A DNA stretch of 64,000 bases from Dendrophyllia cribrosa (lineage: Eukaryota; Cnidaria; Anthozoa; Scleractinia; Dendrophylliidae): positions 34,323,120-34,387,119 of the forward strand of contig JAJLRJ010000003.1 in the NCBI GenBank assembly GCA_024195265.1. The letters run 5' to 3'. The notes below the pieces were generated by a model. It was not told where the DNA came from. It was given only the letters and a program-made list of their open reading frames with translations, and did not search any database. The position numbers and the translations under genes were made by a program. This document shows positions 45,158-58,900 of the stretch, piece after piece (the stretch's first letter is position 1; the number at the start of each line of letters is the position of its first letter).

Positions 45158-46437
45158 CAGGGTGTCAAGTTCCTATTTTTTCCTATTTTTGGGAGTCATT
45201 CCTATTTTCTCCTATTTTTTAAGAAAACCTCCTATTTTTCCTATTTTTTGGTTCATGGTGTACAAAGAATGAAGATTTTTATGCCAGTCAGTAAGAAGAT
45301 TTAATTAAAAAAATCATTAAAGGATAGTCTCAATCTAAGTAAACCCTACTACACATTCTTAAGCTGGGCTTGATTTTTGCAGAAAAATGTACTAAGGGGT
45401 ATGGGAACTAGCCATCCCAGAAGTCAGTGGTGCCTTTTATGTGAGCACATGGTCTGGTCTTTTCCAAAATGGCTGCCAGTGTAGGTAGATGCTCCTTCTT
45501 TTTGCCTTCTTTTGTAAAATTTTTTCCCTGTAAAATGTGGAGTAATAAGAGCATTTTTTGCACGATTTTGGTTACCTTTCTAGAGGGGAATACCTCTCGG
45601 AAAATGCTGGAAATGGCATTTCCGAGCATCTAGATTTCGAAATTTTCTGGGGTAGCATGCCCCCATACCCCCCTAGAGGCTTGCGCCTCTGGCCCTCGCT
45701 TTCACAGCCGCCTACTATTTCTAAACACCCTGCTACTCAAAAACTTAGTGAAAGCACTGCAAACTTGCAAATTCCATTTCTTCCAGTGCTGTAGATCAGC
45801 AAGGGGTCAAAGTAGCATCCTTGGTGATTGAAACAGCCAAAGCAAATCTGGAAAAGGCCAAGACCAAACTAGCTTTTGTGAGGGATAAGCAAAGAATGTT
45901 GAGTCAGGTGATAAAAACAAACAACTTATTGAAAGAGCCTTACCTGGTTTGCCTTCCAGGAAACGTAATGCTCCTACTCAGCGTAACATCTCCAGGAAAA
46001 AAAAGAAAACTCATTAGGATTTCTTGACTGATGACTGTAGTTTGCAGTATTTATTCCAGTCTGCCTGGGAGGGAGGTAATTTCTTTTTTATACTGAAATA
46101 CAGATTAGTTTGTGAGCTTTCTATTGTTCATGTTTATTTGAAGAAAACTTAAGTTGTGTTGAGTTCTTGGAAACCTCGAGTAAAGTGTTGGGGAGTTGAA
46201 TTAGATAAATTAACTGTAAAATGCTGTTGCATTTGAAGCAATCATAGTTTCTTTGTTAATGCTGCACCTGTCGGGTGTTATAAAGGTGAATGTTATGCTG
46301 ATATGCAGTGCAAGCTACTTGTGAAATGTGCTATTTTTCTCCTATTTTTTAATGATTTTTCCTATTTTTTCCTATTTTTCGTGTTCCAATTTCCTATTTT
46401 CCTATTTTCTTGAGCCTATGTGCTGCTTGACACCCTG
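45158..46437. mobile_element. 1,280-bp CAGGGTGTCAAG-ended transposon
   Basis: The ends are CAGGGTGTCAAG and CTTGACACCCTG. AAACTA lies immediately outside both (45152-45157 and 46438-46443), a 6-bp or decayed 8-bp target duplication. TCCTATTTTT words are repeated many times just inside both ends. CAGGG ends would suit a hAT-like element, but the class is not proven. Internal frames (45558-45794, 45821-46027) are short; one has the coiled-coil-like TAKANLEKAKTKLAFVRDKQ. Confidence 0.7.
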
Positions 46438-46599
46438 AAACTAATAAAAAGTGGAGATCTTCGTTTAAGAGTGTCAGAGATTTACCTACAGTAATGCAAT
46501 GTCCCTAGAGATCTGGTTCCAAGCAAGGAGTTTCCTGGGGTAAAACGAATATTTAAAGTAGTCACAACTGGCAGTTGGGAGCTTGTATGCATGCTCAGA

Positions 46600-48960
46600 G
46601 GAATGTGACATTATAATGTGTATTAGATGGTACTGTCAGTAGATGTGATGTAGACTGTGTTTTCCTTGGACAAACATTGCTTGCACAAATGCCATCTTTA
46701 CCATTGAACGTCCCCATTCTTTGGGTTACCTTTTCTTCGATGTCCGCACTTCTTACAGTAAGGCTTTTTGTGGACAACTGCAATATGGCTTTGCTGTCTG
46801 GACTGTTCTTGGATGGATCTAGGTTGCTGTGGAACAAGTAGTGGAATGGATGGGTGGGGGTGGTGATAATGCAAGATAACACTGCTAATGGACCGTATTG
46901 AGTTCTTCGAAATTGTCTTTATTCATTGTGTCATTATCTGATTCTTTATGTTGTCATTGTCACCACTTGATGCTACAGCGTAGCCTGTGCACAGATTCTT
47001 TGGGTTTACATGTAATATTGCTTTATTGCTGTCTGTGCTAACTGTTTTGCCTTTTCTCTTAGAAATTGTCTTTTCATTTGAGGGGTTGTTACAGCAGTGA
47101 CCTAGTGGTAGTACATTGTATTTTAGTCTTTTTGTCCCCAAATAATCTTGGGAGCTGTATCCTTGTATTATTGTCTTTGCCACTGAGCACTGCATTTCTT
47201 GGGTGTTTGGCTATTTTTGCAAATGTACATGTATCTGCCAATGTTTTGGTACATTTGGCCTTTTATTTTGCAAGGCTGTTTTGAGAAACCGGTAGATGTT
47301 TAGTGTCGTGAAGTGTTCTCTGAAGTTAGTCTGGGTTTGTTTAGCTTGGAATGAAGCTTTGGCTTTCTGTATTAGTTGTTCTGCTGTATCAATGTCGTTA
47401 TGTGAATTTTCTACTGGGTACTCATCAAATAACACCAAGTTTGACTGTAACATCTGGTACAGGCCGGCATGCAGTGAGTGACCATGGCTAACCAAACCAA
47501 GGGGGCCTTGTTATAGTGCCATCGGTCCAGACATTCAGACTAATGATACCATGAAAGTAGTCGATGAAGTTATTAAGTTTGAATGTAACAGTATACACTG
47601 TTGATAGTACCAAAGGTAAGTAGTTGTCCAGGAGGTTCAGCAATGTTCTGTATTCAGTGTCTTTACAAACGCCGGCTAAATTAATTTTTTACTGCATACC
47701 AATTGAAAGCACCGCCATAAACAAGCTCTAGTATGAGGCTTATCCTCCAGGGTTTGGGTCTCTTTGCCAATTGACATCTTGGAATCAATTTACAGTAAAC
47801 ATCTGCAAACGAAAGCCCCCATGTGCATTTAAGGAGACATGCAGTGACCCAATGCTTGGTATCATAGACAATATGGCAGGTTGGTTTAGTGAAACACTAG
47901 TATTTATAGTGCAGTGTTGCCTTGTAAGGACAGAAAAGCAAGAAATAGCATGTGTGTTCATTGCAATTGTTTGTAGCAGATGACGAAGGACGAGTTGAAA
48001 CTGGCTGACTAAACTTTAACAGTGTTTCATACACTATTTGGCGACTGTAGAATTGTGAGGGCCAGTCACCTGGTTGTGGAAGCAAAAACAATTTGAGGTA
48101 GTCTGACAATTTAGTACTAAGAACAATGTCAAATGCTGCTTCAAAATCGTTTTTACTCTTGAGAGTTAGCTGCACAAAATTTACATCTTTCATCTGTCGC
48201 ATGCTTTGTACTGTGTTTTGTTCACAATATTCATGAGTAGCTAGTCGATGTCGTTCAAGTTTAGGAGTAAATAAAAGAAGGAAGCACAGATCCAGCTAGG
48301 CATGATAGAGGAATACGTAAGGGTCAATTTATGCATTGTGGAAGGACCAGACACTGTTTTTTATGTAAGTATCAATGTCTAGCTTGGAGGCAGTGATAGG
48401 TAGTGGGAAAGCAGGCAGGAATATCTTTGATGCTCTTAAAAACCTTGATTATTATGGTGCACCTTGATTTTGACTGAGACAGTTTGTCTGTTGTAGGTCT
48501 GCGTCTGATGTGGATGGAAGTGAAGTCATCAATTACAAAGACAAGTTGCCATTGATGTTGGATAGCTTCAGGTATGAGCTCAGAAATCTTCTGGTGGTTA
48601 CTGTTGGACAGATGATTGAGCAAATTACCTGCCAACCTTCTGCAGCATGACCCTCCCATTTGTCTAACAGTGTCCAAACCATATTGGTTTAAGTTTGACT
48701 GGTGCAGAAAAATTGCATTGTTAGTCTGTAGCCAATTACAGACTTGGTTAAGGCCATAGCATAATGGTGCACTGTCACTATGGCTACTGTCCTCTGTTGA
48801 TTAGTTTTTATTCTGTCTTCTGAGCGTCATTCACTTGCCATGGCAGCAAGTACGGTTTTGAAAATTCTGGTGACCCTTGTTGAAATGTATTTTTTTTTAA
48901 TTCCTCAGGATCATAGATTGGGGCTTGTGAACTGATTGCGAACTCATGATTCATTTTTTC
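46600..48960 (-). pseudogene. Broken copy of a multicopy cnidarian protein gene, function unknown
   Basis: Consecutive minus-strand pieces, in different frames, read NQYGLDTVRQMGG and WQLVFVIDDFTSIHIRRRPT (48680-48372), then MRQMKDVNFVQLTLKSKNDF and LLPQPGDWPSQFYSRQIVYE (48290-47900), VLFDEYPVENSHNDIDTAEQ and AKASFQAKQTQTNF (47430-47260), and KYNVLPLGHCCNNPSNE (about 47110). From memory, proteins with VIDDFTSIH, DEYPVENTH and NVLPLG blocks in this order are common in coral genomes and may be transposon-borne. Their function is not known to me. Stops and frameshifts make this copy non-functional. Confidence 0.5.
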
Positions 48961-48964
48961 CTTT

Positions 48965-50010
48965 AGTCGCTGTAACTCTTCCTTAGGGTCACACCCAGGA
49001 AATAAACAGCAGGGAATTTATTAAATATTCACCCATCAGTAAAGTGCTTTTGTAATTGGCAAAGGCAATTAAAGTTACGTCCTTACATTCAGACAGTTGC
49101 GTGATATTATGTGCCACATCCTCCAGTAGATCCGGTCGGTGGGGGGGGGGGCTCGAAGAATTTCTTCACAACAAGTATTTTCCACACTCCATGTACTCAG
49201 ATCTGTAACAGCAGTCCGAGGGAGGGCTTCAGCTTGACTTTGAGCGTGAGCTATTTCTTGCGTCTGAAAGCCACTGGACATTCCCTGACGCCTTGAAATC
49301 GACGTTTGGGGTCTTCCTTTCGCGTTCGAAACGCGCGAAGAATTTCCCGCCAGCTAGAATAAAAGTACAGCCTTGCTAAGGTGGCACAAATTGTTACACT
49401 TTGTTGCGAAATGGCGTGTTTACTTACGTGAAAAATGTTTTGCCGGTTTTCTTGAAATCGGCCAGGGATCTTCAGTAGGTGCCACACAGGAAACTTATAC
49501 TCGGTTCTTGCAAACTGCATGGAAGTTTCTTCGTTCAGGTTTTAGATTGCTTATTTTTTCTCGCAAACTGAACACTTGAAAACAATAGTCAATATTATTG
49601 CCATCAAAATACAATGTTGCAGCGGTGACACCATTTTATTTTCCGCGATCACGCGCATGCAGAACTCCATCCTACTGTCATATTTGTTTTTGGGATGTTT
49701 AGTCACGCATGTATTTTAAAGTTGCATAATCACTGTTCTATTTTTTTTTACAATAAAAACTCTTCACAGACACTTCCAAAACGCGAAGAAGCGGCCGCCA
49801 TTAGGCTACTCACTCTACTCACTTTCTACAACAAAATAGATAGTAGCGTAGCCAATAAGAGAATAGCATTCGTGATAGAACGCTGGTAGATTTATACATA
49901 TATTTTGTAACGTTTTGTTAGTTTCACAAGAGTACGTGAATTAGGTTGCATAATACTACTGAAGTATTTAAGGCGTGCTTGTAAGGTGTCTCAAGGGGCT
50001 AGTACACTAT
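48965..50010. other. Spacer with nothing recognised
   Basis: Short frames only; a short G run at 49141. Confidence 0.35.
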
Positions 50011-50014
50011 TTAA

Positions 50015-50670
50015 GGACGTTCGCGCGAAAATCTTCTAACATTGATTTTTTTATAAAACTTTTGCTACAGCTAGGTTATGAGTTACTCGTGTCAGAAATG
50101 CAAAAAAATGAGGGGGTCACCGACCTCGTTTCTGAGATAAGTTATCTGAAAGGCGACCCTAATTTTGAAAAATTGGTCTTCCTTACGGGATGTGACCCCA
50201 ATGTCTGTTAGTCTAAAAATATTGCAAATGAATCTCTAAAATGCAACTTTCTTTCCCCAATTTTATGCTAGTAGGTCTGTTCAGCTAATTCATTCAACTG
50301 GTGACGTTCCTTGAAGTAAATTTCATCTTTAAACGACAGCATTTGCAAACTCTGACAGCCGCAAGTTGGCAGGATTCGATGACGCGCGGGTTAAAAAATG
50401 GAAAAAATTTAAATTTCCTACATTGATTTTTTGTTCATTTTTTCAAAATCTGTCGAGAATTGGCAAAGAAAATTATCTATGAAAAAAAAATTGGGGGTCA
50501 CCGACCATCCAAGCGAGTTAAATCTAAGCAAAGTTAACGCAACGGCTATCATCCCTTTATGTGCTTAGATTTCTTCTCTTGCGCGCGCGCTCGTGCATGA
50601 CGTAGCATGGCGTTGCGACATGAATTGCGTGCGCAGTAAGGATGCGCATAAACAATTAGCGCGAACGTCC
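50015..50670. mobile_element. 656-bp TTAA-flanked element (GGACGTTCGCGC ends)
   Basis: GGACGTTCGCGCG at the left is matched by the inverse of GCGCGAACGTCC at the right; TTAA lies at 50011-50014 and 50671-50674. GGGGTCACCGACC occurs twice inside. An open frame of 78 codons runs across the left end but is not recognised. Confidence 0.8.
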
Positions 50671-50674
50671 TTAA

Positions 50675-51180
50675 GGTTTGTTAAGTTATGCAAGAGCCAT
50701 TCGAGGCATCTCTTTCGACCCTAGTTTTTTCATTTTGTTTACTGTTGTAATTTTCTCTGAGTTTGTAAAACTGTACTGCTGTTTTTTGTAACGCTTGACG
50801 CTCGCTGCATCAATAAACGAGATGCCCGCTCCTATTCTGTGTTTTGTGATTATTTAGATTAGTTACAAAATATTTTATAATCGTTTCAGTGTGATTAGAA
50901 TATAATAATATCTGATAACTAGTACTGGTACATAAAAGTGAAGTTAAATGTCGTATTTATGGTGGTCGCTCCATGAAATACGGCCAATTCAACACACCCT
51001 TAGCCTCTAGAATTGATATTTCCTAAGCATTTCCCTTTATGATCAAAGCAAATGTACCGAGTCCGGATTTTGTTTTTTCTTGATATAAACGGCATTACAA
51101 GTAATAAATAAAAAAAGCAAGGATTGATCGCCCTACCCTATTTTTTTTTTAGTGTAGTCAGGGACCATAATTCACACAAA
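50675..51180. other. AT-rich spacer
   Basis: No gene or paired repeat recognised. Confidence 0.35.
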
Positions 51181-51194
51181 TTCATTTGTACCTC

Positions 51195-51600
51195 TTTATT
51201 ACAGACAGTTTACTTGGTCCTGGAGAAACCAAAATTATAATAATAGTGTACTCATTGATATAAATACCCTGTTATTACAGAAATTAGCTGTTATAATGGT
51301 CTCTGAGATACCAAACCTCACAATACATTCATAGATTAACAGTTTGGCGCCGGAGAAACCAACATTTGTACAAATCCTACATTCCTACTGAAGATTTTCA
51401 GTTCGACAAACCCTACATCCTTTCGGAAAAGTTTTAGTTGGTCCGACAATTAACAAACCAAATTTTATATATACATCCCCACGGAAAATTATTCTACAAA
51501 CCCTTTATTCCAGCGGAAAGTTTAATTTGGTCTCTAAAATTAACAGAGTAAAATTTATACAAACCCTCACTGCTAAATATTTTAAATTTATTAACTAAAT
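51195..51600. repeat. Degenerate ~65-bp tandem-like repeat
   Basis: Words such as TACAAACCCTACATCC, CCACGGAAA, TTTAGTTGGTCC and AATTAACA-ACAAATTTTATA recur every 60-70 bases with heavy divergence. A further unit at 51840-51905, beyond the MITE at 51620, indicates that the MITE split the array. Confidence 0.5.
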
Positions 51601-51619
51601 TCTTCATCCCAAAATACAA

Positions 51620-51806
51620 GGGCCTGTTTACACGAAGGGAGGGTGACCCGCCTAGCTGAGCTATACAACACAGCTCGCCTTTACATGCAAATTTACTATT
51701 ATACCCTTTTATCGTGCAGGGTTGCTACCGCATCATTGTGGTGTGTCGGAGCATAGGATTAACACCCTTTCAGCCGGGTCACCCTCCCTCCATGTAAACA
51801 GTCCCT
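51620..51806. mobile_element. ~187-bp MITE (GGGCCTGTTTACACGAAGGG ends)
   Basis: GGGCCTGTTTACACGAAGGG with AGGGTGACCCG at the left is inverse to CGGGTCACCCTCCCTCCATG and TAAACAGTCCC at the right. Confidence 0.8.
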
Positions 51807-52597
51807 TAACTTGGCTCAAAAAAACGAACGGATCGAAACATTTGCAAACTCTACATCCCCACGGAATGTGTACGTGGTCCCTTTGAGGACAAAATTGATA
51901 GAAACGTCACATTGTTAAAATATCACTATAAATTGAGTATTCACCCCTATAATAAGGTCATACAGGACTGCTTACGATTTACATCAGACCAACCGGTTGA
52001 AGGTGTACTTGTTTGTGGTAAATGATGAACTCTACGTTATGCGAAATGGAAAAGTATCCAGATAGGAAAAATTGCCATTCACCATAACCGGTGGCTCTTA
52101 ACAGAAATCATTTCCTTTTACAAAGCATGCAAAATATTTTTTCAGCACCGATCGCGAAAGAACAGCCCTGGTTTTGTGTACCATTTACACAGAAAAAAAG
52201 GGCAGTACGCAGCTCTTACAAGGTCTTCTCTGATTTGCTGAGAAAGCAATAGAACAAACAACACAACAATAGACCCTAGCCCTAAAAAAAATAGAGCTGC
52301 GTGATACCCAGGTCCAATGAAATTAGAGGTTGTTAAGAGCTGCGTGGTATCTGGGAAAAAAAAAACAGTCGAGAAGATCCGGTTTGAAAATCAAAACCGT
52401 GTCACTGCAAATTTTTAGTTATTTTAAACTCTGTGAAAGTAGCACAACTCACTGGTTGATCGTGTGAAAAACTTTTCTTTGGTTCCCCATTTTTATCGTC
52501 TTTTTTTTACTTACTCATCAGGAATTTTATGTGGTCGCGAAAATTTTACAAATAAAGTAGCAGTATGACCCATATACCTGAAAAAAGTCAAATGCCC

Positions 52598-52626
52598 CAC
52601 ACACACACACATATATATATATATAT
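52598..52626. repeat. (AC)n(AT)n dinucleotide repeat
   Basis: CACACACACACAC followed by ATATATATATATATAT. Confidence 0.9.
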
Positions 52627-52909
52627 TTGCTGGGCGTCCTCCCTCTCGACCTGACATTGGTATGTGCATAATGACAGGGTGGTCGTAAGGTGGGGTTCCA
52701 CTGTAGTTTTCCGCACAAAATTTGAATAAACCTAAAAAACTTCTAAAGGGTTCCAAAAAATTCCCAGAAATTCCAAGGTTTCGAAATTATCGTTTGTGGA
52801 CCTAAAACATACTTCCTTGCATTTCCTGGAAATGGCACAAATATGGCTGAATATGATCGTCACTTTCTGTACTTACAAAAGTAATTAATTGTACGAGTTG
52901 CAATAATGC

Positions 52910-55900
52910 TTACCCAAAGTTTCCTACTCCATAAAAGGTTTCGCGCCAAAAGGGCGGCTTTGTAAATCGCAAAATTTTAAGATAACTAAATATTTCAGAA
53001 GGCGTCCTCGAAGCAAGCTTCAACACAAGTTTACGCGATTCCTTGGATGGTTGAAAAATTACGTTTTTCATCCTTTTTGACAGAAAGTCTGAAACACTTG
53101 GTATTGTCAATGTTTCATACACGGCCTTTCGCCAAAAGTTCAGGTTACGGACTTGAAAACTAAGTTGTACGTACTTGATTGCAATTAATTGCCAGTCACA
53201 GTTTAAAGTTGTATCGTGACTGTGTAAAGCAATGTTCATCTTTGTTAAAAAGCGTGGAAGTTTCCCATCGAAAGTCATGGACGATTTCACTCCCTCTGAG
53301 TTTTCCACGAGTAAATCTAAACTTTGTTTGTAGTTACGATAGAACTTGTGAACTTCAGTCTCCAAGTCCTTTTTAGAGAATTGAGAACACATGTCAATCC
53401 TTTCCGTTTGGCCTTCTGCGCATTTCGTTACACCATCGCAACTGCAGGTGAATTCTGCATGAGGTCTGGTTGCAGTATAAAGGGCGTCTGTCAGTCTTTC
53501 GATTTCTTTGTCCAGAAAATCGATGAAAGAATTTCGAACATTAATGAATTTGAATTTTGTTTTCAGCTGTTTACCAAGGATGAGCACCACAAATGAAAAA
53601 TGAGGTAAATTTGTCTTTATATCAGCTGGGCATTCTTTCATTAATCTATAACATTTGTTCACTTTCTTCTGGTAATCATTATGAACTCTATCGACTTCAT
53701 CGGATGTTCTAAAAATGTTAACGTTCTTGGTATTATATTGCTGGCATTCATCACGCCCACAGTTCTCCTGGAGAGCCAGTATTTCTTCTTCTGTAAGCTC
53801 AAGAAACAGCGGACTAGGATTTATTCCAAAAAATATATTGAATATTAGGAAATATTCCGCCTCCAGAGTGGGATATTGGTGAGTCCCACCATAGCTCTTG
53901 ATTAGGTCAACGACTTTGCACCATGGACTGTGCCACTCACATGAGTCACCACCAATGAACTTTGCCAAGTACATTGGAGTTATCCTATCTTTGTTTGGGC
54001 AGTTTACATCAATACCGATAATTCCATCACTGGAAAGCAAACGTGCGATGAATTGCCACATTCCCCGGGCAGCCGCGATATGGTACAGGGTAAGATCAGA
54101 GCGGGTTTCGTTACAGCCCACGTCAAATGCCCCATTTTGAAGAATATGATTCAAAATCTCCGATGCTGATAATGAGGCCAGTTCCAATTCAAGGGCTGTC
54201 AGTACACTGGGTCTTTCAAGGTTTAAGAAGGGTCTATATTTCACAGCATACAATACTGAAAGCCATAATGGGGAAAACCCGTCTGCTGTTTCTAAAGAAT
54301 AGTTTGCACCCCAGGAGAGAAATTTCTGAATGGCGACCAAATTTGCCCCTTGAGCTGCCCTTTGTAAGGCGTTATAGCCCTCTACATCGAAGCATTCATC
54401 AATAACTTTAGTTCCATTTGGATGTGACAAAATCGTTTTGGTCAATGGTCCTTCTCCAGTTCTCATTGTTTCAATGTTTTCATTGTTGTTTCGTTCTTCA
54501 TATGTATCCAGAAAATAGTCAAATATAGCATTTTCCGTTTGCAAATATCTCTGCCAATTGTCACTTCCCAGCAAAAACTCGTAAAGGTAATGCAGGTAAT
54601 GTAGTTTATGATATGAAATTAGGTGTAATACGGACTGTTCAAAGGGATCTCCACACTTGATTTTTACTTCTACGTTATGTTTAACTAGGACCTTGGACAT
54701 GTGCCGACCACCGGTTCGTAAATAAACTAACAGGGGACTTAGTCCTAGCCCATCCTGACAGTTTACGTCCACCGCTCCCACGTGCAACACAATGTTGGTT
54801 GTATGAACCATATCAAATGCTACAAACTTTGTCAAAAAGGAGCAGTTTAAGTTTGAAAACATATATATTTTTGCTTTCGAAATAATTCTTGTAAAGGATC
54901 TTTGAATTAAAGCTGGCTTGTATGGCTTGTTTAAATGTAGAAAATAGCTTTTTATTATTTTGAAATAGGCAAAGTCGTAAGCAAAAACAAATGGAGTTAA
55001 AGATAGTAGCAACGGGATATCACTGATTTTATTGCTTCCTATTAAAAAGGACGAAGCATTGGTTTTGTTTTCCAGTATATCGAAAACAGTTCGGTTTCGT
55101 TTATCTTTCATTTCTATAAAGGGAGATATTTCCTTTCTATCTGTTGTAGAAAAACTTCTTATAACCCCGGATAAGGCATTTAACCAAGGATACTGTAGGT
55201 CCAACGTGTTGATGGTCTCTTGATGGGAGGTGTTGAGATTCTCTATCCAATCTTTTGGTTTGTTCACATACAAATCGACCAAGTACTCAAACCTTGTGAT
55301 ATTTACGTCTTTCACAATATAGTGTAGCGCCGTCATTCCTTCGCTGTCAGTAGCTAAGTGATCACATCCCAGGTAAAACAAAGGGTCGTAAACGCTCTTT
55401 GCAAAGCACACTGCTGCACTGTGAAGGGGTGTAGAACCATTCAAGCTTCTTGAATTAATATCTGCTCCACTCATTACGAGCAGGGCTACGATTGCTGACA
55501 TGTCTTGGCAGGAGGCGACATGGAGAGGGGTGGAGCCATTACAGTCACCTGCATTAACGTCCGCCTTGTACTTTATCAGCAGTTTGGCAATACTTTGATA
55601 CCCATACATGGCAGCGATATGTAGAGGGGAAAATCCACAGTAACAACGGTTTTCCTCTGACTTCTGCGGTATGAAGGTTTGAAACGGCACAGATGATGAT
55701 ATTCCAGTATCGCATTGAACGGTGGAATTCGCCCCAGATGCTAACAACACTTCCAGTGCGTCATACTTATTCAAATGCACCGCCTCGTGCTGTGGTCGTC
55801 TACCTGCGGAATTCGTGCAGTTAATGGCACTGTGGTCCAGGTCTTCTAGCAGTAAATGAATAACAGAGAGATGCCCTTTTCTGATTGCTCCATGAAGTGC

Positions 55901-58900
55901 AGTTTCACGTAAATAAAGATGATGATTATCGTACACATATATTTTGGAGTCTTTAAATTTCTGGTCCTCTTGACCTGATAGCACAGAAGGAGGACTGTGG
56001 ATGCAAATGTCGTTTACTCCATCTTGCAATAGATACTGCACTACATTATTATGACCGCCAACCGCGGCGTGATGCAGCGAGATGTCATCTAGAACACCAC
56101 CAGCCTTTCTGAGTGTCTTAACCGTCTCAAGATGCCCATTAGCCGCTGCTAACTGAATGGCGGTATTGTTAGCCCCAGTTGTTCTCCTGATACTCACGTT
56201 GTGTTCACCAAGAAATTTGACAACATTGACGTTCCCTTCTTGAGCAGCCGTGTGCAGTAACGAATATGCACATTTCTTTATTTTACATTCACTGACGGGA
56301 TTTTGGGAATGAGAGGCAATTTCAAAGTCCAGAAATGTAGCAGCTATGTGGTGTAGGTTTGCCCCTCGTTTCAACAGAACCATCAGAATACTCACATGGC
56401 CCATAGTTGCTGCTATAAAGGAAGGTGTACGCTGATTATTATCCAAACAGTCAACGTCAGAGAAGTGCTGCATTAATAGCTTAGTTACATCGGTATTAAT
56501 CGAACTCGAGCTATAGTGAAGTGCAGTTGTTTGGGTCGCAAGGTCTGTGGTGTTTATGTGTTCCGAAGGAAGGGACAGAAATTGTTGCACCAGCAATTTA
56601 TCCAGGCCGCCTTCGACGATATGACTTGCAAGATGAAACGCTTCGTCAGGTTTAAGTGGTGAATAATTTTCTTCCGCTTTCTTAAGAAAGTACTTTGCAA
56701 GACGGTTATGGCCATTTTGTTTCTTGACATAATATAACTTTCCTTTGTTGTTCTCACTGGTCAGCCATTCTGATAAGGAAAAGTGATGAATTCTAATAAG
56801 GCCGTCCCCCGATCCATGCCACAAGAACAAAGAGACCCGTTCAAGTTTTGGTAGGAATTCGTATTCCAGATCAAGGGTTGGTTGGTCAAGTCTGAACAGC
56901 GAGTGCATTTCCTGGACTGAAAGGGGCGTATATGCTGCAACTAAGACTTCAAAAATTTGTCGGATTGATTGAAATGACTCTGGAGTACCATACTTGCTTT
57001 CAAAGTACAATTGATATGGACTGTGAAGTATCTTGGGAAATGTCTCCCACTTGACACTTTCTAGATCTGATGAAGCGAGCCACAGGTCCAAGACAACCTT
57101 GACATACAGAAAATTTCCCTGGCCTTTTTCAGCTAAGTTTGAAACGATTTTCTGAGTTGGTTTGTCATTGTCCATGATTGCAAGGGATGCTTTCATCCTT
57201 TGTATGATGGATTCCCTCAGTGAAAATACTTTAAGAGATATATATGTATCAACATCTTCACGGTTTCTTTTATCATCCGATCGCAGCTCTACTCTCTGAA
57301 GCCCATCTAAACCTGCAATAATGGTGTTTACATTACGTGAGCTGACGATTAGTTTCAGCCACTTTGGAAGTAGACGAGCTTTGAATTTGAGAATGTTTAC
57401 AATCTCTGCCTTGTCGCTGAAGCATTCATCCAAAGCATCGATGACAATATACCATGGAACCTTGGGCTGTGGTTGGAGTTTTTTTAGAGGAGTAAGGATT
57501 CCTTGCTCAAAGCACCACTCGGGATCTTGGGGGCAATCCTTATACAGCACTCTACGAACAAACGAATTTTTCGAAATACGTTCACGGTATTCACTGATTT
57601 TCCAAGCGATCATATTTGCAAGATTTCGAACAAACTTGGCTCCATTCTGCGTTGCTTTGTCGAAATGCATGCAAAAATGATGTGCGAGAATTCTGGTGTG
57701 GATAGTTGGGCTGGATGTTGTAGAACAAAGTAGGTGACTTAGAAAAGCAGACTTTCCGGAGCCTGGATTTCCCGTTATTAACGCACCGCGATTGCTAGTG
57801 TGTTCTAGGATATGTTCCAATTCGTAATACAGCCACTGACGTCCAATGAATTCCGTTCTGGATGAATTAATGAAATCACTAAAGTCAAAATATTTCAGCT
57901 CCCATGCATCGCCATACACCTGAAGGGAACAATCTGTGCAAAACCAAAAACAATACATTTAAGAAAGAGAAAATGGTATGCGCGCTTGCATAGCCTGGTA
58001 AAAGGACTCAGTACAAAGACATCTTAAGTTTAGAAACTATAAGAAACAAGCTGACTATTCTATTGGTTAAGACTGTTTTGATATGAGCACATGCGTGATC
58101 ATGAATAGTCAGCTAGTATCCCATAGTTTCTAAACGTAAGATGTCTGTGTACTTAGCCCTTATAGTTCGTCGCATGGTCATGGTTAGTTCTGTTGGTATA
58201 GTGCACAAGACTAGAGTGTAAGTCGGAAAGGTTGCGAGTTTAAATCGGCCAGGCCGGATCACCAATCATAATGTTTAGATAACTGGTAAGATCACGGTTG
58301 CTGTGTTCATCACGTTGTCTCGGTGTAGCTGATCGTATCATTGAGCAGCCACCTTAATCCGGTTGGCTTTCTTCTACATCTGGCTACAATAAACTATCGG
58401 GGAACGCTAAATAACCCTCATTACTGTTCAAAAAGAGTATACTTTAGGGGACATTGTCCTGGATGTTGGGGTCTGGCCTATAAACATTTATTCATGGATT
58501 TTAAGGGGAAGGGGAGATCATGAATGTCCCATCTTACCTCCCATTTAATAAAAAGTTTAATCTGTCGATAGTTTTTTGGTAAGAGTCTTTCATGTCATTT
58601 CCACTACATTCGTGTAATTTCCCCAGTGTCCCCAGAAAGAGCTTTTTCCGTGGAATTAAAGTTGCTGTTTTTCACTTACCGTCTCTGTTATGAGAGTCAT
58701 CCAAAACAACACAAAAGCGGAAGAGTAATAACAGCATCAACCACACAAGGACGTTCTTTCTTCTTAAGCCGTTAAGATTTCCCGACAGGTTTCCAAACAC
58801 ATAGCCGAACAAAATAAACATATTTAAGTAACTGTTTTCTGAGCGTTTCCTATAATGGTGCGCGCCTTCCAGCGATTTCTCGAGCATTTCCTGTTTTTTC

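Noticed and set aside
52910..57958. Treating the 1,682-residue frame as a complete gene starting at its first ATG
   Set aside because: The ATG lies in intron sequence before a good acceptor (CACAG|AT at 57933), and exon 1 joins it in phase.
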